From NCBI GenBank assembly GCA_023701205.1, contig JAMPXJ010000013.1:1-64000 (forward strand): a stretch of DNA of 64,000 bases, read 5' to 3'. Of the stretch, positions 16,723-26,342 are shown piece by piece. The translations under genes and the position numbers were made by a program. The notes under the pieces were generated by a model. It worked only from the letters and a program-made list of their open reading frames with translations, searched no databases and was not told the origin of the DNA. Positions within the stretch are counted from its first letter, which is position 1. Each line of letters opens with the position of its first letter. Source of the stretch: Oligoflexia bacterium (GTDB lineage Bacteria > Bdellovibrionota > UBA1018).

Positions 16723-18293
16723 AGCAGGCTGCTTGGCTCTTTTTTCCAGGACTCTTGGGCGCGCTGCTCGGGGCCGCCGGCTGTGGTCGCGCCCGTGAGA
16801 CCGGGGCGGCGGGTGCGGCGGGCGGCTGCTCTCCGCTCGAAGGTTCGCCGTGGGTTCCGGCTGTCACGTCCGGCGTTCCGGCGGCTGCCAGCGGAGTGGA
16901 GCAACTCGTCCTGAACGCTTCGGGCGCGGTGAGCGGCTTTGGAAGCGAGCCCATCCCGCTCGAGTTCGAGATCCCCATGACCGGTGATCTGGGTAGGGGG
17001 GGCTCGCTTTCGCTGATCGCCGAGGTTTCCGGCGCCGAAGCCTATCCGGTGCTGCTGTCGGTCCACGATGGAACTCGGGAGCTCGTCGGACTGGCGAGGA
17101 CGGGCTCCGGAGGCTGCGCGACGCCGGGCCTGTTCTGCTGCACGGAGGGAGCCGACTGCTTCAACGAGCGCTGGACGATCGCCGCGGAAAGCATGTTCGC
17201 GGGTCGCGCGCACTGGGAGCAGTATCAGTTCAACGCCTTCGGGCCTCTCAGCGTGAACGTCTTTCCCACCTGCGACTGGGCTGAAGGCGAGCCCCGTTGC
17301 GTGCTGGCCGATCCCATGCTCTTTCCGGGGCATCAGCTTCGTTTCGGTTCCCCATATCGGGTGCGCTACGCCCTGATCAGCCCTCTGCGGGCGCCGGGCG
17401 GGGAGGCGCGGCTCAAGCTCACGGTGCTCAAGAAAAAACGCGTATCCCTGGCCGGCTCGGGCGTTCTCGACTTCAACTTCGTGCTCGTCGGGTCGAAGAA
17501 CGTCGCCGCGTCGCGCACGAGCAGGGGGCGACGCAATCTCGACGCACTCGTGGCGCGCGTGGCGGACTATTACGCTCCGGCGCGGATCGGGATCGGCTCG
17601 GTGCGTGCCGTGGAATGGGGCTGCGAAGACGGGGGGGACGCGTTCGCCCAGCTCCGGCTCGAGGAGCTCCCGACCCTTTTTCGTGTCGGCAGCAGCCGCG
17701 CCGCGCAGCCCGGTCGACGCGCGGTCAATCTCTTTCTCGTCTCCTCGATCCAGGATGACGAAGCGGGGAGCGGCATGACTCTGCTCGGGATCTCCGGAGG
17801 GATCCTCGGGCCGATGCTCGATGGCACGCCTGCGAGCGGGGTGGCGTTCTCAAGCTTTGACAAGCTCGACATCTATAACCCGCGCTGCGAGGCGGATGAC
17901 TGTCCTCCTGCGCTCCAGCAACGGGACTTCGCTGAAATCGGCGTGACGCTCGCGCATGAGCTGGGACATTTCCTGGGATTGAACCACCCGAGCGAAGGTA
18001 CCGGGCTTCGGCACGATTATCTGCCGGATACGCCAACCTGCACGCAGACCGAGAGCCTGCCCATCGGCCGGCTGATCACGACTCGCTCCTGCTGGGAGGG
18101 CGAAGCCGCATGTCGGGTCGCCTGCCCGAATTACAACGGGCGGACTGTCTTCTGCCCTGCGCGCGAGGAATGCCAGTTCAATCATCTGATGTGGTGGACC
18201 TCGAAGAACTTCGCGAGCGGTCAGGGTGACGGAAACCTCCTTTCCCGGGATTCGGTCGCCATCCTGCATTTCAATCCATTCGTTAAGGAATAG
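16719..18293 (+). CDS. Lipoprotein metalloprotease-like protein (HExxHxxxxxH metzincin type)
   Basis: 524 residues with a TTG start overlapping the previous stop. From that codon the signal QAAWLFFPGLLGALLGAAGC gives a good lipobox. Near residue 410 it has EIGVTLAHELGHFLGLNHPS, a full HExxHxxGxxH metzincin zinc site. About 80 residues further on, FNHLMWW may be the Met-turn. The region between has paired Cys. The ~350-residue N-terminal part is beta-rich and unrecognised. It would be a surface or periplasmic lipoprotein protease. Substrates are unknown. It is one of four metzincin-like genes in this window. Confidence 0.75.
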   Translation: MKQAAWLFFPGLLGALLGAAGCGRARETGAAGAAGGCSPLEGSPWVPAVTSGVPAAASGVEQLVLNASGAVSGFGSEPIPLEFEIPMTGDLGRGGSLSLIAEVSGAEAYPVLLSVHDGTRELVGLARTGSGGCATPGLFCCTEGADCFNERWTIAAESMFAGRAHWEQYQFNAFGPLSVNVFPTCDWAEGEPRCVLADPMLFPGHQLRFGSPYRVRYALISPLRAPGGEARLKLTVLKKKRVSLAGSGVLDFNFVLVGSKNVAASRTSRGRRNLDALVARVADYYAPARIGIGSVRAVEWGCEDGGDAFAQLRLEELPTLFRVGSSRAAQPGRRAVNLFLVSSIQDDEAGSGMTLLGISGGILGPMLDGTPASGVAFSSFDKLDIYNPRCEADDCPPALQQRDFAEIGVTLAHELGHFLGLNHPSEGTGLRHDYLPDTPTCTQTESLPIGRLITTRSCWEGEAACRVACPNYNGRTVFCPAREECQFNHLMWWTSKNFASGQGDGNLLSRDSVAILHFNPFVKE

Positions 18294-18324
18294 GGCACGA
18301 AGGAACGATCAAGGAACAATCAGG

Positions 18325-19467
18325 ATGAGCGCATTCTTTGCAAAAAGCAGGAGATACCCTATGGGAGCCAGGCGAAGGGCCTTGATCCGGCCAGAAGATC
18401 TTCAGCGGGAATGTCTGCGGCGTCTTGCCCCTGGCAGCGCGCTTCGGGGTTGGATTCCGGAGCTTCTCGCGAGTCTTCAGGTCGGGTGGCTGGAGGAACG
18501 CGAGCCGGAGACGGAAGGGGAGGTTCTGAGCCGCTCCTTGACCCGCTACCTGGCGCGCGATCCCGCCTTCCGGCAGAGGATTCCCTCCGCGGCGGCGGAG
18601 GCAACGGTCCTTCCGCGGGTCCTCCTGGCGGCTCTGGCTTTCCGCGGAAGGCTTGAGCCCGACCTGCAGGCGTGGCTGCACGAGACCTTCGCGATCCTGC
18701 TGCGTTCGTTCACGGCCGGCGCGCTCCAGGACGCCCAGGAGCAGCTCGAAGAGGAGCGCCGCATTCGCAAGGCGTTGGTTTCGATGATTTCCCATGACAT
18801 TCGGGGTCCGCTCGCCGCGATCCGATCGGGCATGCAGCTGATGAGCCGCTATCCGGAGCGGGTCGAAGCGCGCGAACGGCTGCTCGAGAGCGTGATGGAA
18901 AGCATCGACCGCGCGGACCGCAGGATCCAGGATTTCATCGACGCAAATCGGATCCAGGCCGGAGAGAAGCTTCCGCTGCAGGTTCGCGAATGCGATCTGG
19001 CGCAGGAGCTGCCTGGAATCAAGACGGAGCTCTCGCCGTATCATGCGCAGAGGATCGTGATCCTGGTGCCGGAGAAGCTCGATGGCTTCTGGGCGCCCGC
19101 CGCGCTTCGGCGGGCCGTTCTGAATCTCGTCCGCAACGCGCTGGCCTATGGCGAAAGCGCGGCTCCCATCGAGATCAGGGCCGAGCTCTCCGGAGACGAG
19201 GAGGTCCGCATCAGCGTCCATAACCAGGGACCGGCGATGAGCGAGGATGAGCGCGAAATGGCATTTCGCCCTTTCCGCAAGGTGCAGGCGACGGGTGCCG
19301 CCTTGCGCAAGGGCTGGGGATTCGGCCTGTTATTGACGAGGGGGTTGGTCGAAGCTCATGGAGGAAGGCTGTCGCTCTCCAGTGTCCCGGGAGAGGGCAC
19401 GACCTTCACGCTGACGCTTCCGCGCGACTCGCGTCCTTACCAGGAGTTTCTGATCCACGTGGCTTGA
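18325..19467 (+). CDS. Soluble sensor histidine kinase
   Basis: About 380 residues from the ATG at 18325. A further in-frame ATG at 18361 is possible. The N-terminal ~140 residues resemble a RsbR-like or other helical sensor (RPEDLQRECLRRLAPGSALR). It continues with a dimerisation helix, the H-box VSMISHDIRGPLAAIRSGM with the phospho-acceptor His, the N-box LRRAVLNLVRNALAYGES, and G-boxes KGWGFGLLLTRGLVEAHGG and PGEGTTFTLTLP. No membrane helix is visible, so it should be cytosolic. No response regulator lies next to it, making it an orphan kinase. The histidine kinase assignment is firm; the signal is unknown. Confidence 0.92.
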   Translation: MSAFFAKSRRYPMGARRRALIRPEDLQRECLRRLAPGSALRGWIPELLASLQVGWLEEREPETEGEVLSRSLTRYLARDPAFRQRIPSAAAEATVLPRVLLAALAFRGRLEPDLQAWLHETFAILLRSFTAGALQDAQEQLEEERRIRKALVSMISHDIRGPLAAIRSGMQLMSRYPERVEARERLLESVMESIDRADRRIQDFIDANRIQAGEKLPLQVRECDLAQELPGIKTELSPYHAQRIVILVPEKLDGFWAPAALRRAVLNLVRNALAYGESAAPIEIRAELSGDEEVRISVHNQGPAMSEDEREMAFRPFRKVQATGAALRKGWGFGLLLTRGLVEAHGGRLSLSSVPGEGTTFTLTLPRDSRPYQEFLIHVA

Positions 19468-19469
19468 GC

Positions 19470-19883
19470 TCAGCGCGAGAACTCAGTGACCTTGCAGCCG
19501 CGTCCTTTGCTCTGATAGCCCTTCGGGCCGCTGAGCCAGACCTCGTCGACCTGCGCGGCCCCGCCTTTGGCCTTGATTTCGGCGTAAATCTGGTGGTCGG
19601 CGTTTTCAACATCGTGCAGGTAGAAAAGCCGGATGCCGTTGATGACCTCGGAGGAGCCGGCAAGACGGGTTTCGTGGGAGACCAGCATTTTGTCGCTAGC
19701 CGGATCTTTCCCCGGCGCGAGAAGGACGGCGCTCAACGGATAGAACGCCTCGTCGGCGCTGGGGGTGATCTTCAAAGTGACTGTTGCGCCGAGTTCGAGG
19801 CCGCAGTCGTAGGTCGCTGTCTCGGCAAAGGCCGATTTCGAAGCGAGAACAAAGGTCAGTACCGGCAAAAGGGCGAAAGTCAT
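19470..19883 (-). CDS. Small exported protein of unknown function
   Basis: 137 residues with a signal peptide (TFALLPVLTFVLASKSAFA, cleavage before ETATYDCG). The mature part is a compact, probably beta-sandwich domain of about 118 residues with two Cys (YDCGLEL and GRGCKV) that could bond. The stop lies 2 bases from the stop of the convergent kinase. No family recognised. Codon use is like the neighbours. Confidence 0.65.
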   Translation of the reverse strand: MTFALLPVLTFVLASKSAFAETATYDCGLELGATVTLKITPSADEAFYPLSAVLLAPGKDPASDKMLVSHETRLAGSSEVINGIRLFYLHDVENADHQIYAEIKAKGGAAQVDEVWLSGPKGYQSKGRGCKVTEFSR

Positions 19884-20015
19884 AAAGGCACCCGCTAAAA
19901 GCTGTCTGAAATCAGCGACTGAGGGACGCCTGCGACATAACGCACAGAGTCATGCCTGTAAAGGGAAATCTGTTGCCTCGCGATAGGAAATCGATGCGCT
20001 CATGAGCTCAGGGGC

Positions 20016-21032
20016 TCATCGAGCCCGTGAGGCACCCGAGGCTCTGTTTTCCTGCTCGATGGCGTAGGCCTTCGGGCCCGCCGAGGAGAAGATCGACTCC
20101 AGCGCGCTGGGCTTTTCGTCGGTGCTGTTGAGATAGGGGTGGTTGAGCAGCTCCTCGTCGCTCGAGGTGTGGGACTCGATGAAGATTCGTCCCCCATTGA
20201 GCAGGCGGGTCATTCCCGGCGCGAAAAGCACAAGCGAGGCGGCCGTTCCGACCACGCCTACAGTGCGTCCAAGAAGATTCTGCGCGCCGGTTTTTCCCCG
20301 GGCCGCGCGCACTGCGGTGGCATCGTCCCGGATCGCGTTGAGCTGGCTCTCCAGGTGCGCGAAGGCGTCACGGCCATGATTATTCAGGAAGATCGATTTT
20401 TTCGTGTAGTTGGGGCGGTACTCGTCGGTGTTTCCGGTGACGATACCCTGGAAGCCGCCGAGCCAGCCGCGGTCCGCGCGGGCAGGGTAGATCGTCTCCG
20501 CCGGCGGGGGATTCGGGCCGGTTGTTACACGCGCGCTGCTCTCCTGTCCGATCATGCGTTCACTCTGCGCGTGATCGAGCTCCAGTTCGATCACGGGGCC
20601 GGCCAGTTCCGGGAATCGGGCGTTATCCCTGACCTTGTACCTGGCGCGAGTCTTCTCGACGATGTCCTGGATCTCTTTTTCGTTCAGGGCTTTGGGGCGC
20701 AGTTCCTTTTCCATGAGGAGCGTACCGATCTTGCGATCGAGCGCGCGTTCCACCTTGCGGGCGGTGAGGAGGCGGCTCGCGGCCGAGCCTCCGACCAGAA
20801 TCGCGCCATCGGTCGCCTCGGTCCGGAGCGCGTCTCCATTGGTGAAGGGCTTTCTCTGGCGCGGGACCGGAAGCTCCTGAGCGGGAAGTCCCGGATCCAG
20901 GTAGGGATCGTCATAACCCAGTTCGAAAGGGGGATTACCACGACTCTGTGCCTGGGCTGCCGCCGCAAGAGCAAGCTGCGTCAGGAGAAGCGCGACGAGT
21001 TGGAACGCGAAAACTTGTGAGCGGGCACCCAT
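20016..21032 (-). CDS. Exported or membrane-anchored protein of unknown function
   Basis: 338 residues. AAAGGAG precedes the ATG. A signal peptide (VFAFQLVALLLTQLALAAAAQAQS) is followed by a Pro-rich linker and a basic helical region (RKVERALDRKIGTLLMEKEL, then EKEIQDIVEKTRARYKV). After a polar centre, a C-terminal hydrophobic segment (RTVGVVGTAASLVLFAPGM) may insert in or lie on a membrane. No motif recognised. It stands between two intergenic gaps and is probably monocistronic. Confidence 0.6.
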   Translation of the reverse strand: MGARSQVFAFQLVALLLTQLALAAAAQAQSRGNPPFELGYDDPYLDPGLPAQELPVPRQRKPFTNGDALRTEATDGAILVGGSAASRLLTARKVERALDRKIGTLLMEKELRPKALNEKEIQDIVEKTRARYKVRDNARFPELAGPVIELELDHAQSERMIGQESSARVTTGPNPPPAETIYPARADRGWLGGFQGIVTGNTDEYRPNYTKKSIFLNNHGRDAFAHLESQLNAIRDDATAVRAARGKTGAQNLLGRTVGVVGTAASLVLFAPGMTRLLNGGRIFIESHTSSDEELLNHPYLNSTDEKPSALESIFSSAGPKAYAIEQENRASGASRAR

Positions 21033-21236
21033 GACAGACTCCTTTTGATTCTCTTTGTGTTGAACACTCCAAGGGGCATGCCAAGCGGCGTCAGGGGGAT
21101 TCGGCTGTGATCACTGGCTTTTTTCAGTTCACTTGCGGCAACCCATGCTCAGGGTTCAGGAAGCTGTCAAAGGATTGGACAGCTTCCGAGAAAGCCGTCC
21201 GGCAGGGCCGGTCTGGCATTCGCATCGGAAGGGCGC

Positions 21237-21728
21237 ATGGCGCTCACGCTCAAAAGCACGGCATTCCAGGCAAGCGGCGAAATTCCCCGGGACTTCAGCG
21301 GAGAAGGCGAGGAGCGGACCCCACCGCTTCAGTGGTCGCATGTTCCTGAAGGAACCCAGGAGTTCGCGCTCCTTTGCGAGGATCCCGACGCACCCGGGCG
21401 CGACCCGTGGGTGCATTGGGTGCTCTATGGCATTTCCGCCAACACGTCATTTCTTCCCGAGGGCTTGCCCGACAAGTCCTCGATCGACGTTCCAGTGCGA
21501 GCGATCCAAGGGAGGAACTCCAATGATCTGATCGGCTACCAGGGGCCGATGCCGCCGCGGGGCCATGGGTGGCATCGCTATTTCTTCCACCTGTACGCGC
21601 TCGATCGTAAGCTCAACCTCGCGCCCGGAGCGCGCAAGGAGGAGCTTTTTCGCGCGATCGAAGGTCACGTGATCGAGGAGGCGGTGCTGATGGGACGCTA
21701 TCTGCGTGGCGTGAAGAAAGCGGCCTGA
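21237..21728 (+). CDS. YbhB/YbcL-type phosphatidylethanolamine-binding (PEBP) protein
   Basis: 163 residues. The family core is plain: PRDFSGEGEERTPPLQW, then CEDPDAPGRDPWVHWVLYGI (the DPDAP motif), then GYQGPMPPRGHGWHRYFFHL (GPxPPxGxHRYFF). The length matches bacterial YbhB/YbcL. No signal peptide, so it is cytosolic like YbhB. PEBP proteins bind anionic ligands in a conserved pocket, and in bacteria the physiological role is unclear. It sits between unrelated genes. Confidence 0.92.
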   Translation: MALTLKSTAFQASGEIPRDFSGEGEERTPPLQWSHVPEGTQEFALLCEDPDAPGRDPWVHWVLYGISANTSFLPEGLPDKSSIDVPVRAIQGRNSNDLIGYQGPMPPRGHGWHRYFFHLYALDRKLNLAPGARKEELFRAIEGHVIEEAVLMGRYLRGVKKAA

Positions 21729-21772
21729 ACGCATATTGCCGTGCGGCATACGCCCTGCAACACGCTTCCAGG

Positions 21773-22555
21773 ATGGAAGCTCGATCCCGCTTGGCATTGC
21801 TGCTGATTTCCGTAGCCCTGGCAACAGGTTACCACTCTTTCGCCCGTACGGTCTTTCTGGAAGAGCGGAGCCTGGATTTCGCGATTCGGCCCGGAGCCCT
21901 GGCCTCTGGCGGCATACAGCTGTCCATGGTTTGGACGGAGCCCTCGCGGCTCTCCGGAATGAGATTCGCCGACGCGGACTTCGGCGGGCTGGCGGAGCTT
22001 CATGATACGCGACTGCTGCTGGTCAAAGCGGCTTTCCTCACGCGGCAGCGCATCGAGACGATCAACGCCCCCGCGTTTTTCTCCTTCGAGAATCTTCCGA
22101 CGCTTTTTCCGGGAATGCGCTTCTCGCGCTCGGGCACGCCGCCCATCTGGCTTGCGGCCACTCCGCTGCCTTCGATGCCCGGAATTCCCGAGGACATGCG
22201 CTGTGAGCTGGAGCTGGGGCATCTGAGCGGCGATGACCCCGCGCAAAGACAGCGCATCGTCGAGAGCGGCTTCGGGCTTGATCCGGAGCTCGGGCATCCG
22301 CAAGGCCAGACCACGCAGTCCTGCGCGAATTACAACGTGCTTTTCCGCGAGACCGAGGCCTTGGTCCGCTACTTCAAGCTGGGCGAGAAGGAGACCCTGG
22401 TCGTGAGCTATCAGGTCCTCGCCGTCAACCGGACCGCCTTCGAGAAGGCGAGCTGGGTCCCATTCTTCGATCTCGAGAAGAAAGTCGAGAGCCAGCTGCG
22501 CGAGGAGCTGCGCAAGTTCACCCAAGGCCTCCTGCAGGTCAGGAGAGCTTCATGA
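21773..22555 (+). CDS. Exported protein of unknown function, first of a coupled pair
   Basis: 260 residues with a signal peptide (RLALLLISVALATGYHSFA). The mature domain is mixed beta/alpha, with a repeated theme of acidic and aromatic residues, and contains two Cys (RCELELG, SCANYNVL). It ends in an amphipathic helix (VESQLREELRKFTQGLLQV). The stop overlaps the ATG of the next gene (ATGA), so the two are translationally coupled and probably act together. No family recognised. Confidence 0.6.
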   Translation: MEARSRLALLLISVALATGYHSFARTVFLEERSLDFAIRPGALASGGIQLSMVWTEPSRLSGMRFADADFGGLAELHDTRLLLVKAAFLTRQRIETINAPAFFSFENLPTLFPGMRFSRSGTPPIWLAATPLPSMPGIPEDMRCELELGHLSGDDPAQRQRIVESGFGLDPELGHPQGQTTQSCANYNVLFRETEALVRYFKLGEKETLVVSYQVLAVNRTAFEKASWVPFFDLEKKVESQLREELRKFTQGLLQVRRAS

Positions 22556-23934
22556 ATATGAAAAGGGCGATCTCTTCGGTGATTCTGGGAATCAGCTTGG
22601 CTCTTCTCGCGGTCTCGGGCGCCGCGCCGCGGTTTCCCGTGACGCTTGACGAGGCCGAACGCTTTCCTGAGGACGAGCTCATTCAGTACCGGCAGGAAAG
22701 CTACCAGCTCGTGGACCCGGTCAGCGATCTCGCGCTTTTGAGGCGCTCGGAGCGCGTGCCGCTCAATATCCTGCGCACGCTGCTCCGTGGGGCCGAGTCC
22801 TCCGCGGCGCAAACGGTTGAGCCCTCCTACGGGTTTGAGGAATACGAGGAAGGTTGCCCCGACTGCGCGCTTCCGTCGGCTCCTCCGCGAGGGATCCAGG
22901 GACGGGAGAATCCGCTCAGGCGCGAGGGTTTCGAGCGGATGCTCACCGAGGTCATCGCTGAAGAACGGCTCGGGGGGCTTGAGCCGAGCTATGGCACGCC
23001 TCACGAGTGGAGCCCGGAGTTTCGCCGGAAATACGGCTCGGCCGAGAATTCCAGCCCCTACCTTTTCGCTTCAAAGCTCCTTGTGGCGCTCGCCGTGGGC
23101 GACACCCATAAGCACATGCGCACGGATCGCGAAAAGCAGCTTTATCTCTGGGTGGTGGCGCAGCCGCTCAAGAGCGTCACTTTCCCCGAGCTGTTCCGGC
23201 AGGCCTATCGTTTCTGCGGAGGCGACGTTTACCTTGCGCTGATGACGATGGAGAATCTGCTTGCGCATCACTGGAAGTTCGAGCACGGGCGCGAGCGTCT
23301 TCCGGTGACCCAGCGTCTCAAGCCGATCACGAGCGGCCATGAGTGGGATTGGGATCGTTTCGGAACCTGGTACCATCTCGTGGGCGTCATGCTTTATGGC
23401 TATGTCGCCGGGGGCGTGCCTTCTCACCTGATCGGACGGATCGAGGCTCTGGGCGCGAACATCCTGACGAGCTCCGACAAGACTCAGAAGCAATGGTTCA
23501 ACCGTGAGGGAGGCTGGATCGGCGCTGATCTGGCCAAGCTCGTGCGCGGACGCGGTTATCTTCGCCACGAACTTGATCCGTCGTTGCTCGAGGAGGACCG
23601 CTACCTGAACCGCACCGAGGATTTCCGGGATCGTTTGCCCGTGGCGCTGGATCCCGCGCTGGACGCTTACCTGGATCGTCACGGGGAGAGCGGCGACGTG
23701 GAGACAGTGCGGCTGCGCCACTCCGGGCCGACCCTCGAAGGCTGTACCGTCAAGCTGATGTTTGATCGCGGCTTTGGCTTCGACTCCTCGGATAACTCCA
23801 TCAGAAAGAGCGTGCGGCTGTGCTCGGGTGAGTATGCACGGATCCCCTCGGCCGGAAGCGGGATCCAGGCCGTCCGGGGCTTCGTGAGTGCCTGCCGGAA
23901 TCACCCCGGAGAGCTGGCATTCGAGGCAAGGTGA
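22552..23934 (+). CDS. Exported protein of unknown function, second of a coupled pair
   Basis: 460 residues, coupled by a 4-base overlap to the upstream exported gene. The signal peptide is MKRAISSVILGISLALLAVSGA. The mature part is largely helical and His/Trp-rich in the middle: LLAHHWKFEHGRER, TSGHEWDWDRFGTWYHLVGV and GDTHKHMRTDREK. Several of these His could bind metal, but no standard enzyme motif is seen. The C-terminal ~80 residues look beta-rich, with Cys in EGCTVKLMF, RLCSGEY and SACRNH. No family recognised. The pair may encode a secreted two-component factor; this is inference. Confidence 0.6.
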   Translation: MNMKRAISSVILGISLALLAVSGAAPRFPVTLDEAERFPEDELIQYRQESYQLVDPVSDLALLRRSERVPLNILRTLLRGAESSAAQTVEPSYGFEEYEEGCPDCALPSAPPRGIQGRENPLRREGFERMLTEVIAEERLGGLEPSYGTPHEWSPEFRRKYGSAENSSPYLFASKLLVALAVGDTHKHMRTDREKQLYLWVVAQPLKSVTFPELFRQAYRFCGGDVYLALMTMENLLAHHWKFEHGRERLPVTQRLKPITSGHEWDWDRFGTWYHLVGVMLYGYVAGGVPSHLIGRIEALGANILTSSDKTQKQWFNREGGWIGADLAKLVRGRGYLRHELDPSLLEEDRYLNRTEDFRDRLPVALDPALDAYLDRHGESGDVETVRLRHSGPTLEGCTVKLMFDRGFGFDSSDNSIRKSVRLCSGEYARIPSAGSGIQAVRGFVSACRNHPGELAFEAR

Positions 23935-23983
23935 GGGCTGAAATCCCTTGCGCGAGAAGACCCATGAATATAGGGTCCGACGC

Positions 23984-24550
23984 ATGGAAAACGCCCGTTT
24001 CATGATTTGGGTTTCGCTCTCGTTGGTCGGCGCGTTCCTTCTGCTGGGTGGGGCCGGTGCGCAGGCGGGTGAGACTGCCGGACGAGACGATTCCGCCGCG
24101 GCCTGGGCGGGTACCTACGCTCTGGTGAGTCGGCAGGAGGGCTTTTGCCCCTCGCGGATCACGGTAGTCGCGGAGGATTTCAGCGGAAACCCTCCGGGCT
24201 CGGGGCTTGGCATATACTGCGCGTCGAGCGCGGAATGCACTTCCACGGAGGTGGGTTCCGATGGCGTCACGCGCACCCGGGTAGACACTATTGTCTACCA
24301 GTTCGCCAACTTGAACCTGGGCCCCCGAAAGACGCTTTTGACCCACCCCATGCTGGGATACCCCGTGGGCTGGCGCAGCTCCTTCCAGCGCCTGAGCGGC
24401 GATCGCCTGGAGGCCACGGATCGGGTCACGCAGCTCTCCGGAAAGACCGTTTCAGCCGCATCCTTTGAGGGGCTGCTTCAGGAAGCCGTTTTTTCCTACT
24501 CCGTCCAGAAGCCGCACGCCTCGTCTCAGTGCGTGTATCGGCTTCAATAG
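23984..24550 (+). CDS. Small exported protein of unknown function
   Basis: 188 residues from the ATG at 23984, chosen because it directly precedes the signal peptide ARFMIWVSLSLVGAFLLLGGAG and AQAG. Upstream in-frame codons are basic and polar. The mature part contains the lipocalin-like opening AWAGTYALVSRQEGFCPSRI and ends QCVYRLQ. There are four Cys in the mature region, which could form two disulfides. It is similar in size and style to the exported gene at 58814. Its stop overlaps the stop of the convergent metalloprotease by 7 bases. Confidence 0.65.
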   Translation: MENARFMIWVSLSLVGAFLLLGGAGAQAGETAGRDDSAAAWAGTYALVSRQEGFCPSRITVVAEDFSGNPPGSGLGIYCASSAECTSTEVGSDGVTRTRVDTIVYQFANLNLGPRKTLLTHPMLGYPVGWRSSFQRLSGDRLEATDRVTQLSGKTVSAASFEGLLQEAVFSYSVQKPHASSQCVYRLQ

Positions 24551-26088
24551 CTCAGGAAGTAGCTGCCCGAAGGCGCGCTCTGGTTTCCCGATCCATCCAC
24601 GGCGATCACCCAGATTTCCGTCAGGCCCCTCTCCAGGCGGATGCGATTGGAATAAGGGGTCTGGAAGCTCTCAAAAGGTCCTGAGATCGTGCCGGAAGGG
24701 CCTTTCAAGTAGATGAGATACTTGGCCACTCCGAAGTTGTCCGAGGATGGCGACCAGCTGACGGTGACCATCGGAATCACGGCGCTGCCTTTGAGCGAGG
24801 CACTCGCGCTGACGCCCGAAGGGGCGGTCGGCGCCTGGGTGTCCGCGCCGAGAAAAATCCGCACGAGAGCCTCGGAAGATCCGACGCTCTCCACTTTGAA
24901 GTGGAGGAGTCCTGCGGGGTCGGAGAAGACCCCGCCGACCCCGAGGAGTGCGGCTAGATTCGAGGTCGAGCACGAGTTCCACTTGCAGAGATGGATGCTG
25001 ATCTTTTTGCCAAAGAACTTGGCGTAGTCCCGCGATTGGAAGCCTTGCGAGACCCGATAGGAGACGTAATAGGCCTCATCGGCCGTGGAGCCGGGAACCG
25101 GGATTCGAAGCGCCTGAGTCGCCGCGAGATCCAGGTCCGAAGTCGTGACCGGGTAAACGCCTGAAACACCGATGGTCTGCACGCGTTCCTGGGGAATCCA
25201 GCCCATGAAAATCTTATGAGGGGCGTTGTTCATCGAAGCCGGATCAGGACGCGCCATGATGCAGGAGTTGTCGCCGTACTCGTCGCCGGAAACGGTCCGC
25301 GCGTGGCCAAGCCCCATCGAATGGCCCAGCTCATGTCCGACGATCGTCTGGTGGGTTCCCCAAGGCGCGAAGATCAGGGCGACCCCTCCGCCGCCGTAGC
25401 CGGCCACGCCGTAAGGGCACTGAGTGCCCGACGGAAGCATGTACACCTTGTGCTGAAATCCCGTCGGATCGATTCCCGCCGCCCTGGCCGCGTCATCCGA
25501 GCGCATCATCCAGTTGCCCAGGTCGCAGCCCGTGGTTCCGGAAACGTCCACGGTGAGGGGACCTGCCACCTCGCCGACGACGCTGATGATGCCGAACGAG
25601 CTCTTCTGGTAAAAAGCGTTCACGGAACCGGCGCCGCCGAAGACCGCGCCATTCAGCTCGGAATTCGAGTAGGAGGTATCACTCAAGGCGCCATCGCGAA
25701 GGAAGCGGAGATTCATCACGAGTACGCGCTGCGGGCCGGCGACGGACACGGCCTGGGTACCGGTTCCCCACGAGGTGGCGATCGTCGCCGTCGGTTCCGT
25801 CGTCAGCGCCTGAAGTTCCGTCGCCACGAGCGTTCCGCCGGACAGGTCTCCCCGCGCGCGGACGCGCATGCCGGATTTCAGGGAGGCCAGGTGCGCTTCT
25901 TTTAGCTCCAGGCGGATGGCGCTGCGATCGCCCCTGAGAAAGGCGATCTTTTCCGACTTGCTCTCCTTGAAGTTGTCGGAGATCAGGATCTCCAGAGTGC
26001 CTTCGAGCGCCACGGGTTTGCCTGCGAGCGTCTCTCCGGCAAACCCGAGGATTCCCAATCCGATCAATGCAGCCAGCGTCCGATTCAT
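24544..26088 (-). CDS. Secreted M11/gametolysin-like metalloprotease with FN3-like C-terminus
   Basis: 514 residues from the ATG at 26088, which has GGGGA upstream and opens the signal peptide (TLAALIGLGILGFAGETLAG). The N-terminal ~80 residues form a small beta domain. The catalytic part has QTIVGHELGHSMGLGHAR, a full HExxHxxGxxH zinc site. It continues with CIMARPD (Met-turn region) and NAPHKIFMGWIP, as in peptidase M11 and related archaeal-type proteases. The C-terminal ~95 residues (APTAPSGVSASASLKG, then VTVSWSPSSDNFGVAKYLIY) are a fibronectin-type III repeat. It should be secreted or periplasmic. The assignment to an M11-like group is by motif pattern. Confidence 0.83.
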   Translation of the reverse strand: MNRTLAALIGLGILGFAGETLAGKPVALEGTLEILISDNFKESKSEKIAFLRGDRSAIRLELKEAHLASLKSGMRVRARGDLSGGTLVATELQALTTEPTATIATSWGTGTQAVSVAGPQRVLVMNLRFLRDGALSDTSYSNSELNGAVFGGAGSVNAFYQKSSFGIISVVGEVAGPLTVDVSGTTGCDLGNWMMRSDDAARAAGIDPTGFQHKVYMLPSGTQCPYGVAGYGGGGVALIFAPWGTHQTIVGHELGHSMGLGHARTVSGDEYGDNSCIMARPDPASMNNAPHKIFMGWIPQERVQTIGVSGVYPVTTSDLDLAATQALRIPVPGSTADEAYYVSYRVSQGFQSRDYAKFFGKKISIHLCKWNSCSTSNLAALLGVGGVFSDPAGLLHFKVESVGSSEALVRIFLGADTQAPTAPSGVSASASLKGSAVIPMVTVSWSPSSDNFGVAKYLIYLKGPSGTISGPFESFQTPYSNRIRLERGLTEIWVIAVDGSGNQSAPSGSYFLSY

Positions 26089-26342
26089 TCGTCGATCCCC
26101 CGTGGAGTCTTTTGGAATTTCCCTCTGAGAAGACGAGCCCCGGGACTGAAACGTCGCGTGGTCCTGAAAATTGTCATCTTCGCCACGTGTCCGTCCCGAC
26201 ACGGAAATCCCGAAAAGCGCATTCCTGTCGGAATTACGGCTGCCAGGGCTTCGCAGCTGTCTGAACTCTTGACAGGTCCGAGAGGGTGCCGGCGAAAGGA
26301 AAAGCGCGCGAAACAGGCACGCGGCTTGCTCTTCATGCTGGT

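Noticed and set aside
18325..19467. Two-component pair
   Set aside because: No receiver-domain gene is adjacent; the kinase is an orphan.
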